Source: Marinomonas mediterranea MMB-1
Lineage (GTDB): Bacteria > Pseudomonadota > Gammaproteobacteria > Pseudomonadales > Marinomonadaceae
Length of the DNA: 64,000 nucleotides
Direction of reading: 5' to 3'
Assembly: GCF_000192865.1 (NCBI RefSeq)
Contig: NC_015276.1
Span: forward strand, 3,658,001-3,722,000
Position numbers and translations under genes: made by a program. Position 1 is the first letter of the stretch, and each line of letters opens with the position of its first letter. Below, piece by piece: positions 26,303-35,247 of this stretch. The notes under the pieces are model-generated. The model was not told where the DNA came from, did not search any database, and saw only the letters and a list, made by a program, of their open reading frames with translations.

Positions 26303-26389
26303 TAACAATTACTTCTAGGAGAAAGAAGCAAAAACATTCGAATACGATCGCCAAACCTCTTGCCTCCCGTATTCGAGTTTTCTTCACAT

Positions 26390-26419
26390 AAGCGGCCTGA
26401 TCAGCCGCTTTATTTTTTT
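26390..26419 (+). terminator. Plus-strand terminator without a plus-strand protein gene
   Basis: AAGCGGC-CTGATCA-GCCGCTT is followed by TATTTTTTT on the plus strand. On the minus strand the stem is followed by ATGTGAAG, so it works best for plus-strand transcription. The only candidate transcript is the small RNA starting near 26253. Confidence 0.75.
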
Positions 26420-26424
26420 AAAGA

Positions 26425-27288
26425 CTAGCCTCCCAACAATGAAATCGCTGTTTGCGGACGCTGATTTGCCTGAGCCAAAATCGTAGAACTCGCTTGCTGT
26501 AAGATCTGTGCACTTGTTAAAGTAGCCGTTTCAGTTGCAAAATCCGCATCTCTTACACGAGAACGCGCAGCTGATACGTTTTCCGAAATATTACTCAAGT
26601 TATTAATGGTAGAACTAAAACGGTTCTGAACTGCACCCAATTCAGCTCGTTTTGAGTCTACTGCCGCAATCATATTGTCTATTTGACTAATAACGGACTG
26701 AGCTAAAGATGCTGCCGAAATCGAAATTGTCGAAGCTAGGTAACCAGCACTATTCAAACCAGACATTTGGAAACCCGCGCCTGCAGCACCAAGAGTATTA
26801 ACAGTACTTAAGCTAAACGAAATAGTTTGGTTTGCATCGGCGCCCACCTGAAACTGACCATCATAAGTTCCATCAAGAAGGTTTTGCCCACCAAAGGTGG
26901 TAGTCGTTGCAACTCGATCAATCTCAGTTGCCAACTGACCCATTTCTTGTTGCAAAGCAACTCGGTCTTCGTCCGTATTCGAACCGTTTGCAGACTGAAC
27001 TGCTAGAGTACGCATACGCTGCAACATATTAGTTGTTTCATCTAGCGCTCCCTCTGCAGTTTGAGCCAGAGAGATGCCGTCGTTTGCATTTCGGACAGCC
27101 TGATTCAAGCCGTTTATTTGCGACGTTAAACGATTGGAGATCTGAAGGCCCGCCGCATCGTCTGCTGCGCTATTAATACGTAGACCAGAGGACAAACGCT
27201 GGAACGCTGTATCAAGCGTACTTCCAGTTTTAGTTAGCTGGTTCTGAGCATTCAAAGAAGAGGTATTTGTATTTACATATAAAGCCAT
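26425..27288 (-). CDS. fliC: Flagellin (upstream paralogue)
   Basis: 287 residues, with only about 15 differences from the downstream flagellin (for example AFQRLSSG for AYQRLSSG and an extra C-terminal glycine). Both are core-only flagellins with a very short variable region. AGGAG lies 9 bases before the ATG. A near-consensus sigma-28 promoter is at 27372-27398. The 5' leaders of the two flagellins are quite different, which points to separate regulation of nearly identical proteins. Confidence 0.95.
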   Translation of the reverse strand: MALYVNTNTSSLNAQNQLTKTGSTLDTAFQRLSSGLRINSAADDAAGLQISNRLTSQINGLNQAVRNANDGISLAQTAEGALDETTNMLQRMRTLAVQSANGSNTDEDRVALQQEMGQLATEIDRVATTTTFGGQNLLDGTYDGQFQVGADANQTISFSLSTVNTLGAAGAGFQMSGLNSAGYLASTISISAASLAQSVISQIDNMIAAVDSKRAELGAVQNRFSSTINNLSNISENVSAARSRVRDADFATETATLTSAQILQQASSTILAQANQRPQTAISLLGG

Positions 27289-27322
27289 GATAATTCTCCT
27301 AGAAATTAATTATTTCTTCATA

Positions 27323-27355
27323 GCAACCATTTGATTTAGTTAGTTATTTGGTTGC
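27323..27355 (-). promoter_or_regulatory. Leader hairpin of the upstream flagellin mRNA
   Basis: GCAACCA and TGGTTGC form a 7-bp stem with a 19-base loop in the predicted leader, 35 to 67 bases before the ATG. Function is unknown; translation control is a possibility. Confidence 0.4.
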
Positions 27356-27371
27356 CCTTTGCATATTCTAT

Positions 27372-27398
27372 TTATCGGATCAGCTTAAAAAATCTTTA
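27372..27398 (-). promoter_or_regulatory. Sigma-28 promoter of the upstream flagellin
   Basis: Minus strand TAAA (27395-27398), 15 bases, TCCGATAA (27372-27379), one mismatch from the FliA -10 consensus GCCGATAA with ideal spacing. Confidence 0.85.
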
Positions 27399-27497
27399 AC
27401 GTTTTTTTAACTTTTTTTAGATTTTTTAACACCTAAATTAGAGATGCACTTTAGATGCAAAGCTTATCGTCAGCTAGGAAAATATCTTTAGAGAAAA

Positions 27498-29051
27498 TTA
27501 GAAAATATAGCGGGTAAATTGAATATTAAAATCAGATGGGTTCACTTCCTTAACAACCTCTACATCGACCACATCAATTTGCATATCCGTCGCAGCCATC
27601 AATGCACTACTAGACAGACTATAGACCTGGCGAACTAAAGAGGGCTCTTTTTTACGATTAAGGGTCATAACAAAACCGATTCTGCCATTTGACAACTGAA
27701 CACAGCTGCCGACAGGAATAACGCCAATACTCTTAACAAACACAGCAACGATCTCTTTATCAAACGAGACCCCGCTTTCTTTAATCAAAATCTGGCGCGC
27801 CTTAATAGCACCCATTGAAGATTTGTGAGCCTGCTCAGATGTCATTGCATCATAGGCATCTACGATAGCGCCGATTTTGCCGTAGATACTAATTTCAGTG
27901 CCTTCTTTGTTTTTTGGATAGCCTGTACTGTCTGGCTTCTCATGGTGATCAGCCAACATAAGATAGGCAACTTTAGGCAACCTCTCAAACGCCGACAGAA
28001 TCCGTTGCCCAAAGTCAATATGCTTATGAAACAACCCTAACTCCGCATCTGTAAGCTTGGATGTTTTGTTTATCATTTCATTTGGTAGTTTTGAACGACC
28101 TATATCCATCAGCAATCCACCTAACGTGATAGCATGAATATAATCATTAGATAAACCCAGCTCGTGCCCCATATGACAAGATAAGACCGCGACTCCCATC
28201 ATATGCTGAGCAAGATAATTGTCAGCACTTTTAATATGCCTAAGAACCAAGAGCGCATAAGGATTACGAAGGTAAGAGCGATTTATTTTTTTACAAAGTT
28301 GATCCAACAAAGCTAAATCCGAAACGTCTCCACGGCGAACAGATTCAAAGAGGCTCTGAAGCTGCTGAAGCCCCTCTTCCATCAAATCTGTCGCAGAATC
28401 CACCTCCTCCCTAAAAGGTACCGTTCTAACAATTTTTTCTTTTGTCGGCATCGGCGCAGGCTGGATTGGCACAGAATCTAAAGGTTTCCCTTCAGTATTA
28501 TCACTCTTAACATCCTTTACACTGTCATCAGGATCTATGAGGGATTCCTGAAGCGACTCATCATACTTACCGGATTTATAGTCCATTATATAGTCTCGAG
28601 TATGATCATTAAGCATCCTTCGAAGATAACGATAGAGGCTCACACCTTTTGGATACATATTTCTAAGATAGCTGGAGCTGTAGCGCTTATTTAAACGACG
28701 AATACTTCGGACAGACTTGCCCATTGCAATCGAAAGACACAAAAGCAAAAAGCGCTCTTCCGCATCATATCGCCGCTCTCTATGAGACCCTGCGATCGAC
28801 GACTCCTTAAAATAAGGATCATAAGGAAGAAAAGAATCGTTTAACAAAGGTTTGAGTTCATCAAGCGCAACTTGACGCATAACAACATGAACTATTTGAT
28901 GTTTTTTTGAATGCTTCTTGATTAGACCTGATACGCGAGAATCTGACAAGACATCAGACTTTATCCTGATCGCCTCTAGGATCTCAGATATGTCAAAGTA
29001 GCCATAATTTATGTCTACTCCGAAACAATGATCTACGTCTTCTATTGACAC
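27498..29051 (-). CDS. HD-GYP domain protein with altered HD motif
   Basis: 517 residues from a GTG start with AGGGA upstream, 17 bases after flgL. The C-terminal half is an HD-GYP domain: AQHMMGVAVLSCHMGHELGL, then GGLLMDIGRSKLP near residue 313, HKHIDFGQRIL and HHEKPDSTGYP near residue 368. HD-GYP proteins hydrolyse cyclic-di-GMP, but here the HD pair is MD and the DGxGYP glycine is serine, so activity may be lost or altered. The N-terminal 220 residues are basic and not recognised. Position after flgKL suggests a role in motility control. Confidence 0.85.
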   Translation of the reverse strand: MSIEDVDHCFGVDINYGYFDISEILEAIRIKSDVLSDSRVSGLIKKHSKKHQIVHVVMRQVALDELKPLLNDSFLPYDPYFKESSIAGSHRERRYDAEERFLLLCLSIAMGKSVRSIRRLNKRYSSSYLRNMYPKGVSLYRYLRRMLNDHTRDYIMDYKSGKYDESLQESLIDPDDSVKDVKSDNTEGKPLDSVPIQPAPMPTKEKIVRTVPFREEVDSATDLMEEGLQQLQSLFESVRRGDVSDLALLDQLCKKINRSYLRNPYALLVLRHIKSADNYLAQHMMGVAVLSCHMGHELGLSNDYIHAITLGGLLMDIGRSKLPNEMINKTSKLTDAELGLFHKHIDFGQRILSAFERLPKVAYLMLADHHEKPDSTGYPKNKEGTEISIYGKIGAIVDAYDAMTSEQAHKSSMGAIKARQILIKESGVSFDKEIVAVFVKSIGVIPVGSCVQLSNGRIGFVMTLNRKKEPSLVRQVYSLSSSALMAATDMQIDVVDVEVVKEVNPSDFNIQFTRYIF

Positions 29052-29068
29052 ACAAGATCCCTAAAACA

Positions 29069-30283
29069 CTAAAGGCTATTAAATAAAGATAAGCTTGCAA
29101 GGCGAGTAAACAAAGACTGCGTTGCACTCACGGCGGTGTTAGCAGACTGCAATTCGGTAGCCGCCTCACTTAGGTCTATTCCCGCAATTTCATTCATCGC
29201 CAATGTATTAGAGGTCTCTTTGGAAGAGATATAACCCTCTCGAGCGCTAATGGTATTTATTCTAGAACCGACTTCAGACAATGCAGTACCAACAGTTTCT
29301 TGCGTATTTTTAATACTGGTTGTCGCGTCTCTCAATGCTGCAGTTCTTTCCGCACTGGTCGCATTACTATCCTTTAATACGGATATAGTATTGTTTAATT
29401 CGTTAAGAACATTATCTCTAGTCGGCGTATCAAGCGTGACAGACACAGTCGAGCCAGCACTGTCCATTGTAAAAGACATGCCCATAACATTAATGGCATT
29501 GCCATCTTCATAGGTACCTGAGTCAACGACATTTCCGTTTACATCCGTAAAGCTGTATGAATTAGGGGCGCCAGCCGTCGTTGAAAGGGTATAAGTATTA
29601 TTGGCAGGCGTTATCGCATCATAATTATCATCAACAAACTTATCGTAAGCGTCTTGATCATCCACTAATGACGTCAATGTCGCCCCGCCAGCTGTAACGG
29701 TGGCCGTAAAAGTGTTACGTGTCCAAACATCTTGAAAGACCTTCTTTCCCGTATCATTAACTGGAATTGAAACACCATCAGCAATTTGAGCATAATTTTG
29801 TGTTTCGTTACCACCATATACGTACTCACCTGCCCCATTCTTCGACATTGTAGGACTAGCTGAATCGGACCCAGAAAAAATATAATTCCCGTTAGCGTCC
29901 TTTGAATTCATTAGATCAGCCATGGAATCGACAATAAGCGAGAGTTCTTCTGCTATGGACTCTAGATCAACATCATCATTAGCTGAGTTCTGAGCCTGAA
30001 TCAATAGCCTGTTAGCCCGGTCCATAGAGGTATTTAAACTATCTAACGATACCTCTTCGTAATCTAATGCATTTTTCGCAAGTGTCATCGTTTTTTCATA
30101 CTGATCATTACGCGCATTTTCAGCCTGATAATTCAGTACTTGACCCGCCCCATTTGGGTCATCACTTGGACGAACGATACTCGATTCTTCCGAGATTTTT
30201 TCGTTGATATTCATATAACGCTCGTTCGCTTTCGCCAATGACTGCGCCGTTTGCGTATACATCATATGGTTAGTGACTCTCAT
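29069..30283 (-). CDS. flgL: Flagellar hook-filament junction protein FlgL
   Basis: 404 residues. The N-terminus RVTNHMMYTQTAQSLAKANERYMNINEKISEESSIVRPSDDP is the flagellin-like FlgL signature, and the C-terminus ELQSANTAVSATQSLFTRLASLSLFNSL is typical. It is longer than the enterobacterial protein (about 317) because of a variable middle. It follows flgK by 11 bases. Confidence 0.93.
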   Translation of the reverse strand: MRVTNHMMYTQTAQSLAKANERYMNINEKISEESSIVRPSDDPNGAGQVLNYQAENARNDQYEKTMTLAKNALDYEEVSLDSLNTSMDRANRLLIQAQNSANDDVDLESIAEELSLIVDSMADLMNSKDANGNYIFSGSDSASPTMSKNGAGEYVYGGNETQNYAQIADGVSIPVNDTGKKVFQDVWTRNTFTATVTAGGATLTSLVDDQDAYDKFVDDNYDAITPANNTYTLSTTAGAPNSYSFTDVNGNVVDSGTYEDGNAINVMGMSFTMDSAGSTVSVTLDTPTRDNVLNELNNTISVLKDSNATSAERTAALRDATTSIKNTQETVGTALSEVGSRINTISAREGYISSKETSNTLAMNEIAGIDLSEAATELQSANTAVSATQSLFTRLASLSLFNSL

Positions 30284-30294
30284 AGCGCTCTCCT

Positions 30295-32274
30295 CTATCC
30301 TACAACACCCAGAAGGGTGTCAAATGTTGTTCTAGCCGCCGAAATAACTTGGGCAGACGCAGAGTAAGATTGTTGATATTTAAGTAAGTTCACCGCCTCT
30401 TCATCTAAGCTTACGCCAGAAATTTGATCTTTGCTGTTGACCGACTGGTTATACACAGTTTCAGCAGCCGTTTCATTTGAAGACAAAGTAGAAGTAAGGC
30501 TACCAACACTAGTCACAAATGAAGAATAAGCTTCCGTCAAAGTCTCACTACCATTCACTAAAGAAGCATTCTGAATCTCAGCAAGTAATAATCCATTATA
30601 GTTATCATTCTCGCTGTCCGTATTGAATTCAATATTATATTCATCTCCCGCTTTTGGGGCTGAAGACACTGAAATATCATACCCTGCGGCGGCTGCAAGT
30701 CCGGCCTGTTCTAGAAGGTTAGTATAGTCCGTAACACCAGCGACGGTTGCCAATGTATTCCCTGCGCCGTCTCGAACCTCATACGTAGTATTGTCTGGTG
30801 TAAATACAATAGACTGAGGTGCGGTTGAATCTAATCCGCCACCAACACTAAACCCTGACGTTGCAGGATCCAAGTTAGTGATTGTGGAAACACTAATTTC
30901 AACGTCGGACAAATTCGAAGACGATTTTGAAACAGAAATAGGGGAAGCTAATGCAAAGTCATCGCCGTTTGACGCTGATAATTCAAGGTTTTTAGCAGCA
31001 CCTTCCGTCGGCACAAAGGAAAACTTATCCTCAGTAGAGTAAGTCCCACCAGTGTCAAATTGGACCTCTATTCCAAAGCCATCGACTTCAAAGTACCCAT
31101 CGGAGTTAGGTGTCGCTGTCGATGTATCTACTGGATTCGATTGCTCTACCACCTTACCATTCGCGTTGTACGTCTTAACAACAAATTGTGTATTCGAAAT
31201 CATTTCGACTTCATAGGAGTTAGTTGTCAGCTCATTCGACGCACCTTCAGTCACTCTTACTTTAATGTCGCCACTGCTAAATCCGTTATCATCGTTAGGT
31301 GTAACTTCTATATCACCTGTCGAAAGCAAATTATTACCATAGTTACCATCAGCATCCAAACCTAGCTTATTTTGCGTGTTTAGAGAGTCAGCTAGAACAA
31401 GAGCCTGTAACCCAAGAGTACGCTCTGCTTCATCACTAAATTCGTCACGATAATCAATGAGAGCCCCTAAACTCCCTCCGATATCATCGGTCGAGGCACC
31501 CACATCGTGGGAACCAAAATCTACCTTTAACGTTAGGTTGTCTGAGCCTGAAGACTCTCTTTCAAGAGAAATTTCATTAGCACTTCCCTGTAGTACAAGC
31601 GGCGTGCTTCCTGCCAGTTTAACCGTCATCAATTCATTATCATCATATGCCACATCAATATCGAGGTAACTAGATAACTCAGTAACAAGCTGCTCTTGCT
31701 GATCTCTCAATTCATTTGCAGATGTGCCGGTTTGCGTTTCTTGTTTCAGGATCTCAGTATTCAAATTAGAGATCTGACTGGTTATTTCATTTACACTTTC
31801 AACAACTGCATTAATTTGCTTATCTGCTGTCGTTTTTTGCTCATCAACAATGGAAGCCATTTCATTGTATCGCTGTACAAGACTCTCAAAGCTAGAATAA
31901 GCCGTATTCCGAGCGGAGCTTGAACTAGGGTCGCTATTGGCTGTTTGTAAATCGGTAAAAGACTTACTCAAGTAGGTATTTAATGAAACGCTGTCTTCAC
32001 CGACCACATTATCCATGTTGTCCATCATAGACGAGTAGGTTTTGTAATAGTTGAGTTTCGAATTGTCAGACCAAACTTGTTGATTGCGGAATTGATCTAC
32101 TAGGCGAGATGTGTCGTTGATTTTAACTCCACCACCTAACACACTGCTCGTGGCCGTTTCTTGACGGTTATAGCCCTCAGTATCAACATTTGAAACGTTC
32201 TGACCTACCGTGGATATTCTCGCCGAACTGGTTTGAAGACCGGAAAGACCAATATTTAATAGGCTGGTACCCAT
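30295..32274 (-). CDS. flgK: Flagellar hook-associated protein FlgK
   Basis: 659 residues from MGTSLLNIGLSGLQTSSARISTVGQNVSNVDTEGYNRQ, the FlgK/rod-type N-terminus. AGAGG lies upstream of this ATG, so the ten extra residues of the longest frame are excluded. The C-terminus EEAVNLLKYQQSYSASAQVISAARTTFDTLL is typical. Longer than the Salmonella protein (553). A sigma-28 promoter lies 50-75 bases upstream. Confidence 0.94.
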   Translation of the reverse strand: MGTSLLNIGLSGLQTSSARISTVGQNVSNVDTEGYNRQETATSSVLGGGVKINDTSRLVDQFRNQQVWSDNSKLNYYKTYSSMMDNMDNVVGEDSVSLNTYLSKSFTDLQTANSDPSSSSARNTAYSSFESLVQRYNEMASIVDEQKTTADKQINAVVESVNEITSQISNLNTEILKQETQTGTSANELRDQQEQLVTELSSYLDIDVAYDDNELMTVKLAGSTPLVLQGSANEISLERESSGSDNLTLKVDFGSHDVGASTDDIGGSLGALIDYRDEFSDEAERTLGLQALVLADSLNTQNKLGLDADGNYGNNLLSTGDIEVTPNDDNGFSSGDIKVRVTEGASNELTTNSYEVEMISNTQFVVKTYNANGKVVEQSNPVDTSTATPNSDGYFEVDGFGIEVQFDTGGTYSTEDKFSFVPTEGAAKNLELSASNGDDFALASPISVSKSSSNLSDVEISVSTITNLDPATSGFSVGGGLDSTAPQSIVFTPDNTTYEVRDGAGNTLATVAGVTDYTNLLEQAGLAAAAGYDISVSSAPKAGDEYNIEFNTDSENDNYNGLLLAEIQNASLVNGSETLTEAYSSFVTSVGSLTSTLSSNETAAETVYNQSVNSKDQISGVSLDEEAVNLLKYQQSYSASAQVISAARTTFDTLLGVVG

Positions 32275-32322
32275 AGCTAAACCTCTAAAAACGATATGAA
32301 GCAACGACTCGTTACAAATATA

Positions 32323-32349
32323 TTATCGGTAAGCTATGCAATTACTTTA
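32323..32349 (-). promoter_or_regulatory. Sigma-28 promoter of flgKL
   Basis: Minus strand TAAA (32346-32349), 15 bases, ACCGATAA (32323-32330), one mismatch to GCCGATAA. It would drive flgK, flgL and possibly the HD-GYP gene as late genes. Confidence 0.85.
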
Positions 32350-32401
32350 CCAATTTTTTGGTATTCATAGAGCAATGAGCGAATGCTCTTGTGCGCAAGC
32401 T

Positions 32402-33418
32402 CTAAAGGCGAGTAAACCATTTACTTGATAGGATATTTTGAATTTTAGTCGCATAATCAGGATCTGTCGCGTACCCACCTTTTTGCAGATAGGCGGCAAA
32501 CATTGCAGCATCGTCACCTGCCTGTAAGGCATCTTTATACCGCTCGCTTGTATCTAGGAAGTCAGCATAGTCGATAAAGCTGTCTTGAAAAGAAGAATAC
32601 GCCCGAAAAGCAGCGCGCTCTTTCTTAGCGATACCATCTCGGTATTCAAGCGTATTAACAACCGCTTTATCGCCGGACCATCTTGAATCCGCCTTAATAC
32701 CAAATAAATTAAAACTAGCGTTGCCATCTTCTTTAGCAATTGGATATTTTCCCCAACCAGACTCTAATGCGGCTTGAGCTAAAATAGCCTTAGGGTCAAC
32801 CCCAATAGATTCCCCCGCTTGCTTAGCTAAAGGCCAAAGCGCTTCAACAAACGCTTCAGGGGAGTCAAAAATCACCTCTTTTGCGGATACCGTGTTTGGG
32901 GGCAAAGAGTTCTGGGATGACGAGCTTTGAGACAAAGAATTTTGCGAAATAGAGCTTTGAGGGGCTGTTTTTTCCGAATCACTTTTTGCCGCATTGTCAG
33001 CAGCAAGCTTAACCATGGTATTTAGTTGACCAGAGTCTATTCGATTTAATTGAGACAACCAATCTGAATCTGAACGAGTCATCGACGATGACGCCTGAGT
33101 AGCTTCGACACCACTCCTGTTCGATAGCTGGCGAATCAAAGCATCGGCCAACCCCACTCCGCCATTGTTAGCGAGGGATTGAGACATTTGAGAGTCCATC
33201 ATTTCCTGATAATGCTTCATCTGACTTGAGCTAAATAGATCGCTGCCAATATTCTCATTCGCACTGCGCATGTTCTTAAACATCATATTGATGAAAATAG
33301 ATTCAAATTCTTTGGCAACTTGCTTCAATGCAGCATCAGGGTCTTTTTGAGACTGAGTTTTTAGCCTCGCTAATGATGAAAAATCAGCAAAAAATTCGTT
33401 AGCACCTATTCGACTCAT
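32402..33418 (-). CDS. flgJ: Rod-binding protein and peptidoglycan hydrolase FlgJ
   Basis: 338 residues. The N-terminal rod-binding domain has AAKEFESIF-like AKEFESIFINMMFKNMRSA, and the C-terminal glucosaminidase-type domain has ALAQAALESGWGKYPI with the catalytic glutamate. A Ser/Gln/Asn-rich linker at about 155-175 joins them. It opens the wall for the growing rod. It follows flgI by 14 bases. Confidence 0.93.
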   Translation of the reverse strand: MSRIGANEFFADFSSLARLKTQSQKDPDAALKQVAKEFESIFINMMFKNMRSANENIGSDLFSSSQMKHYQEMMDSQMSQSLANNGGVGLADALIRQLSNRSGVEATQASSSMTRSDSDWLSQLNRIDSGQLNTMVKLAADNAAKSDSEKTAPQSSISQNSLSQSSSSQNSLPPNTVSAKEVIFDSPEAFVEALWPLAKQAGESIGVDPKAILAQAALESGWGKYPIAKEDGNASFNLFGIKADSRWSGDKAVVNTLEYRDGIAKKERAAFRAYSSFQDSFIDYADFLDTSERYKDALQAGDDAAMFAAYLQKGGYATDPDYATKIQNILSSKWFTRL

Positions 33419-33432
33419 ATTTTCACCTATAT

Positions 33433-34533
33433 CTAGATAACAACCAGATCAGCGTTAATTGCACCCGCTTGCTTAAGGCCCTCTAAAATCGCCATCACAT
33501 CTCCTGGCGCAGCGCCAACCTGATTTACCGCTCTAACGATATCATTAAGCGACGCGCCAGGATCGAATACAAACATATGACCACTGTCTTCATCGACCGT
33601 AATTTCCGATCTCGGCGCTAAAATAGTCTCCCCTCCTGCTAGTGCATTTGGTTGGCCTATTTCAGGATTCTCCTTGATCGTAACGGTTAGACTGCCATGC
33701 GTCACGGCAGCAGGAGACACTTTAACGTGCTGCCCGATAATAATAGTACCCGTTCGAGAATTTATGACAATTTTTGCTCGCTCTTCGCCAAGCTGAACAT
33801 CGAGATTCTCCAATATAGAAAGAAAGGTCACGCGCTGAGAGGGATCACGTGGCGCCGTTACACGAATCGAAGTGGCATCTAAACTCGTCGCCACTCCCGG
33901 CCCCAAAAGCCCGTTAATTTTATCTGCGACCTGTTTCGCCGTTGTAAAATCGGGACGATTAAGATTAAACGTCAACGTATCGCCACGGTTAAAGCTACTC
34001 GGAACGACTTTTTCGACCGAAGCACCATTAGGGATGCGCCCAACTGTAGGAATATTAATAGATAGACGAGAACCATCTGCACCTTGCGCTCCTAAGCCAC
34101 CAACGACTAAGTTTCCCTGTGCTATCGCATAGACCTCTCCGTCTGCACCTTTTAGCGCAGACAACAACAAGGTACCGCCTCGAAGGCTCGACGCATTACC
34201 TAACGAAGATACCGTCACATCGATTTGCTGACCAGGTTTAGAAAATGGAGGAAGAGTAGCGGTTAGAGAGACAGCCGCGACGTTATCGGAATCAGCATCG
34301 GTACCCGCCGGTAAGTTGATACCAAATTGGTTCAACATACTAAGGAAGCTTTGATTCGTAAAGTCGGTGTTATCCCCCGTTCCATTGAGACCAATGACAA
34401 GACCATAACCAAACAATTGGTTTTCTCGTACCCCTGCAACAGAGGCAATATCCTTCAATCGATCAGCTAATGACAACTGTGACACCACAAGTGTAAACAA
34501 GATTATCAGGCGTACACAGCATTTCATAACCAT
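33433..34533 (-). CDS. flgI: Flagellar P-ring protein FlgI
   Basis: About 366 residues with a signal peptide ending near LSLA, then DRLKDIASVAGVRENQLFGYGLVIGLNGTGD, the FlgI signature. The C-terminus EGLKQAGAINADLVVI is typical. The ATG at 34533 has AGAGA about 9 bases upstream. It forms the periplasmic ring around the rod. Confidence 0.95.
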   Translation of the reverse strand: MVMKCCVRLIILFTLVVSQLSLADRLKDIASVAGVRENQLFGYGLVIGLNGTGDNTDFTNQSFLSMLNQFGINLPAGTDADSDNVAAVSLTATLPPFSKPGQQIDVTVSSLGNASSLRGGTLLLSALKGADGEVYAIAQGNLVVGGLGAQGADGSRLSINIPTVGRIPNGASVEKVVPSSFNRGDTLTFNLNRPDFTTAKQVADKINGLLGPGVATSLDATSIRVTAPRDPSQRVTFLSILENLDVQLGEERAKIVINSRTGTIIIGQHVKVSPAAVTHGSLTVTIKENPEIGQPNALAGGETILAPRSEITVDEDSGHMFVFDPGASLNDIVRAVNQVGAAPGDVMAILEGLKQAGAINADLVVI

Positions 34534-34560
34534 AATCAACGTCTCTTTATATAAACACGA

Positions 34561-35229
34561 TTAGAAGGGCATCCATTTAGAATTTATAAATCGGGTCAAC
34601 CATCCTTGCTCACTCCCAGCAGCCAATTCACCGGTACCAGAGTATGCAATACGGGCATCAGCTAATCGATTAGATTGTACCGTATTATCCGCTCCAATAT
34701 CTTCCTCTCTGACCAATCCTGACAGTCGAATGTATTCTTCGCCTTGATTTAACGTTATCCACTTTTCTCCGCGGATAGCGAGCAAACCATTTGGGTACAC
34801 CTCATATACTGTCACCGTTATGCTGCCTGTTAAACTGTTACTTTGATTTGCGTCCGCACTGCCCGAAAACTCAGAGGTCACTGAAGGCACCGTCGTATCT
34901 AAACCAATGGGAACACCTAATATTGTTGGATTGCCAATAGTCGCGCTTGAGTCTTTACTCAGGTTCGCAGCATTACTTTTTGTAGAACTCGTACTTTCAG
35001 AAAGAGTAACGGTTAAAATATCACCGACACTTCGCGCTTTTTTATCACCAAAAAACACATCACCCATTCCTACCTGATAAATACCACCGTCTGCGGATTT
35101 AGAATATTGCAGTGTGGGTTGCACGACTGGCGTATAAAATGGATCATCAGCCTTTGGAGCAGGGTCCACCGCGGCACAGCCAGCGAGTAAAATAGGAAAA
35201 ACAAACAAAAAAGAACGATAACGGTTCAT
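34561..35229 (-). CDS. flgH: Flagellar L-ring lipoprotein FlgH
   Basis: 222 residues. A lipoprotein signal with LLAGCAA lipobox (Cys18), then the FlgH motifs DKKARSVGDILTVTLSESTS and NQGEEYIRLSGLVREEDIGADNTVQSNRLADARIAYSGTGE. It forms the outer-membrane ring. Adjacent to flgG and flgI in the standard order. Confidence 0.95.
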   Translation of the reverse strand: MNRYRSFLFVFPILLAGCAAVDPAPKADDPFYTPVVQPTLQYSKSADGGIYQVGMGDVFFGDKKARSVGDILTVTLSESTSSTKSNAANLSKDSSATIGNPTILGVPIGLDTTVPSVTSEFSGSADANQSNSLTGSITVTVYEVYPNGLLAIRGEKWITLNQGEEYIRLSGLVREEDIGADNTVQSNRLADARIAYSGTGELAAGSEQGWLTRFINSKWMPF

Positions 35230-35247
35230 GGTCCAGACCTATAATAA

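Larger units (their letters stand above)
26253..26419 (+). ncRNA. Candidate small RNA antisense to flagellin transcripts
   Basis: Four hairpins in a row fill the interval. (1) TGTGAGG/CCTCACA with loop CGCCAA at 26253-26272. (2) GCCAAGTG/CACTTGGC at 26280-26302. (3) CTTCT/AGAAG with loop AGGAGAA at 26312-26328. (4) TCGAATACG/CGTATTCGA at 26338-26376. A plus-strand terminator with a T tract follows at 26390-26419, although no plus-strand protein gene is present. A promoter-like sequence lies exactly where the first hairpin would begin. The loop CGCCAA is complementary to the TTGGCG loop in the downstream flagellin leader. The second half is also antisense to the 3' end of the upstream flagellin transcript. 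A 44-codon GTG frame overlaps it but has no ribosome site. Confidence 0.5.

Noticed and set aside
26254..26388. 44-codon GTG-started frame inside the candidate small RNA
   Set aside because: No ribosome site precedes the GTG, the peptide is of low complexity in lysine and arginine, and an open run of this length is expected by chance fairly often.
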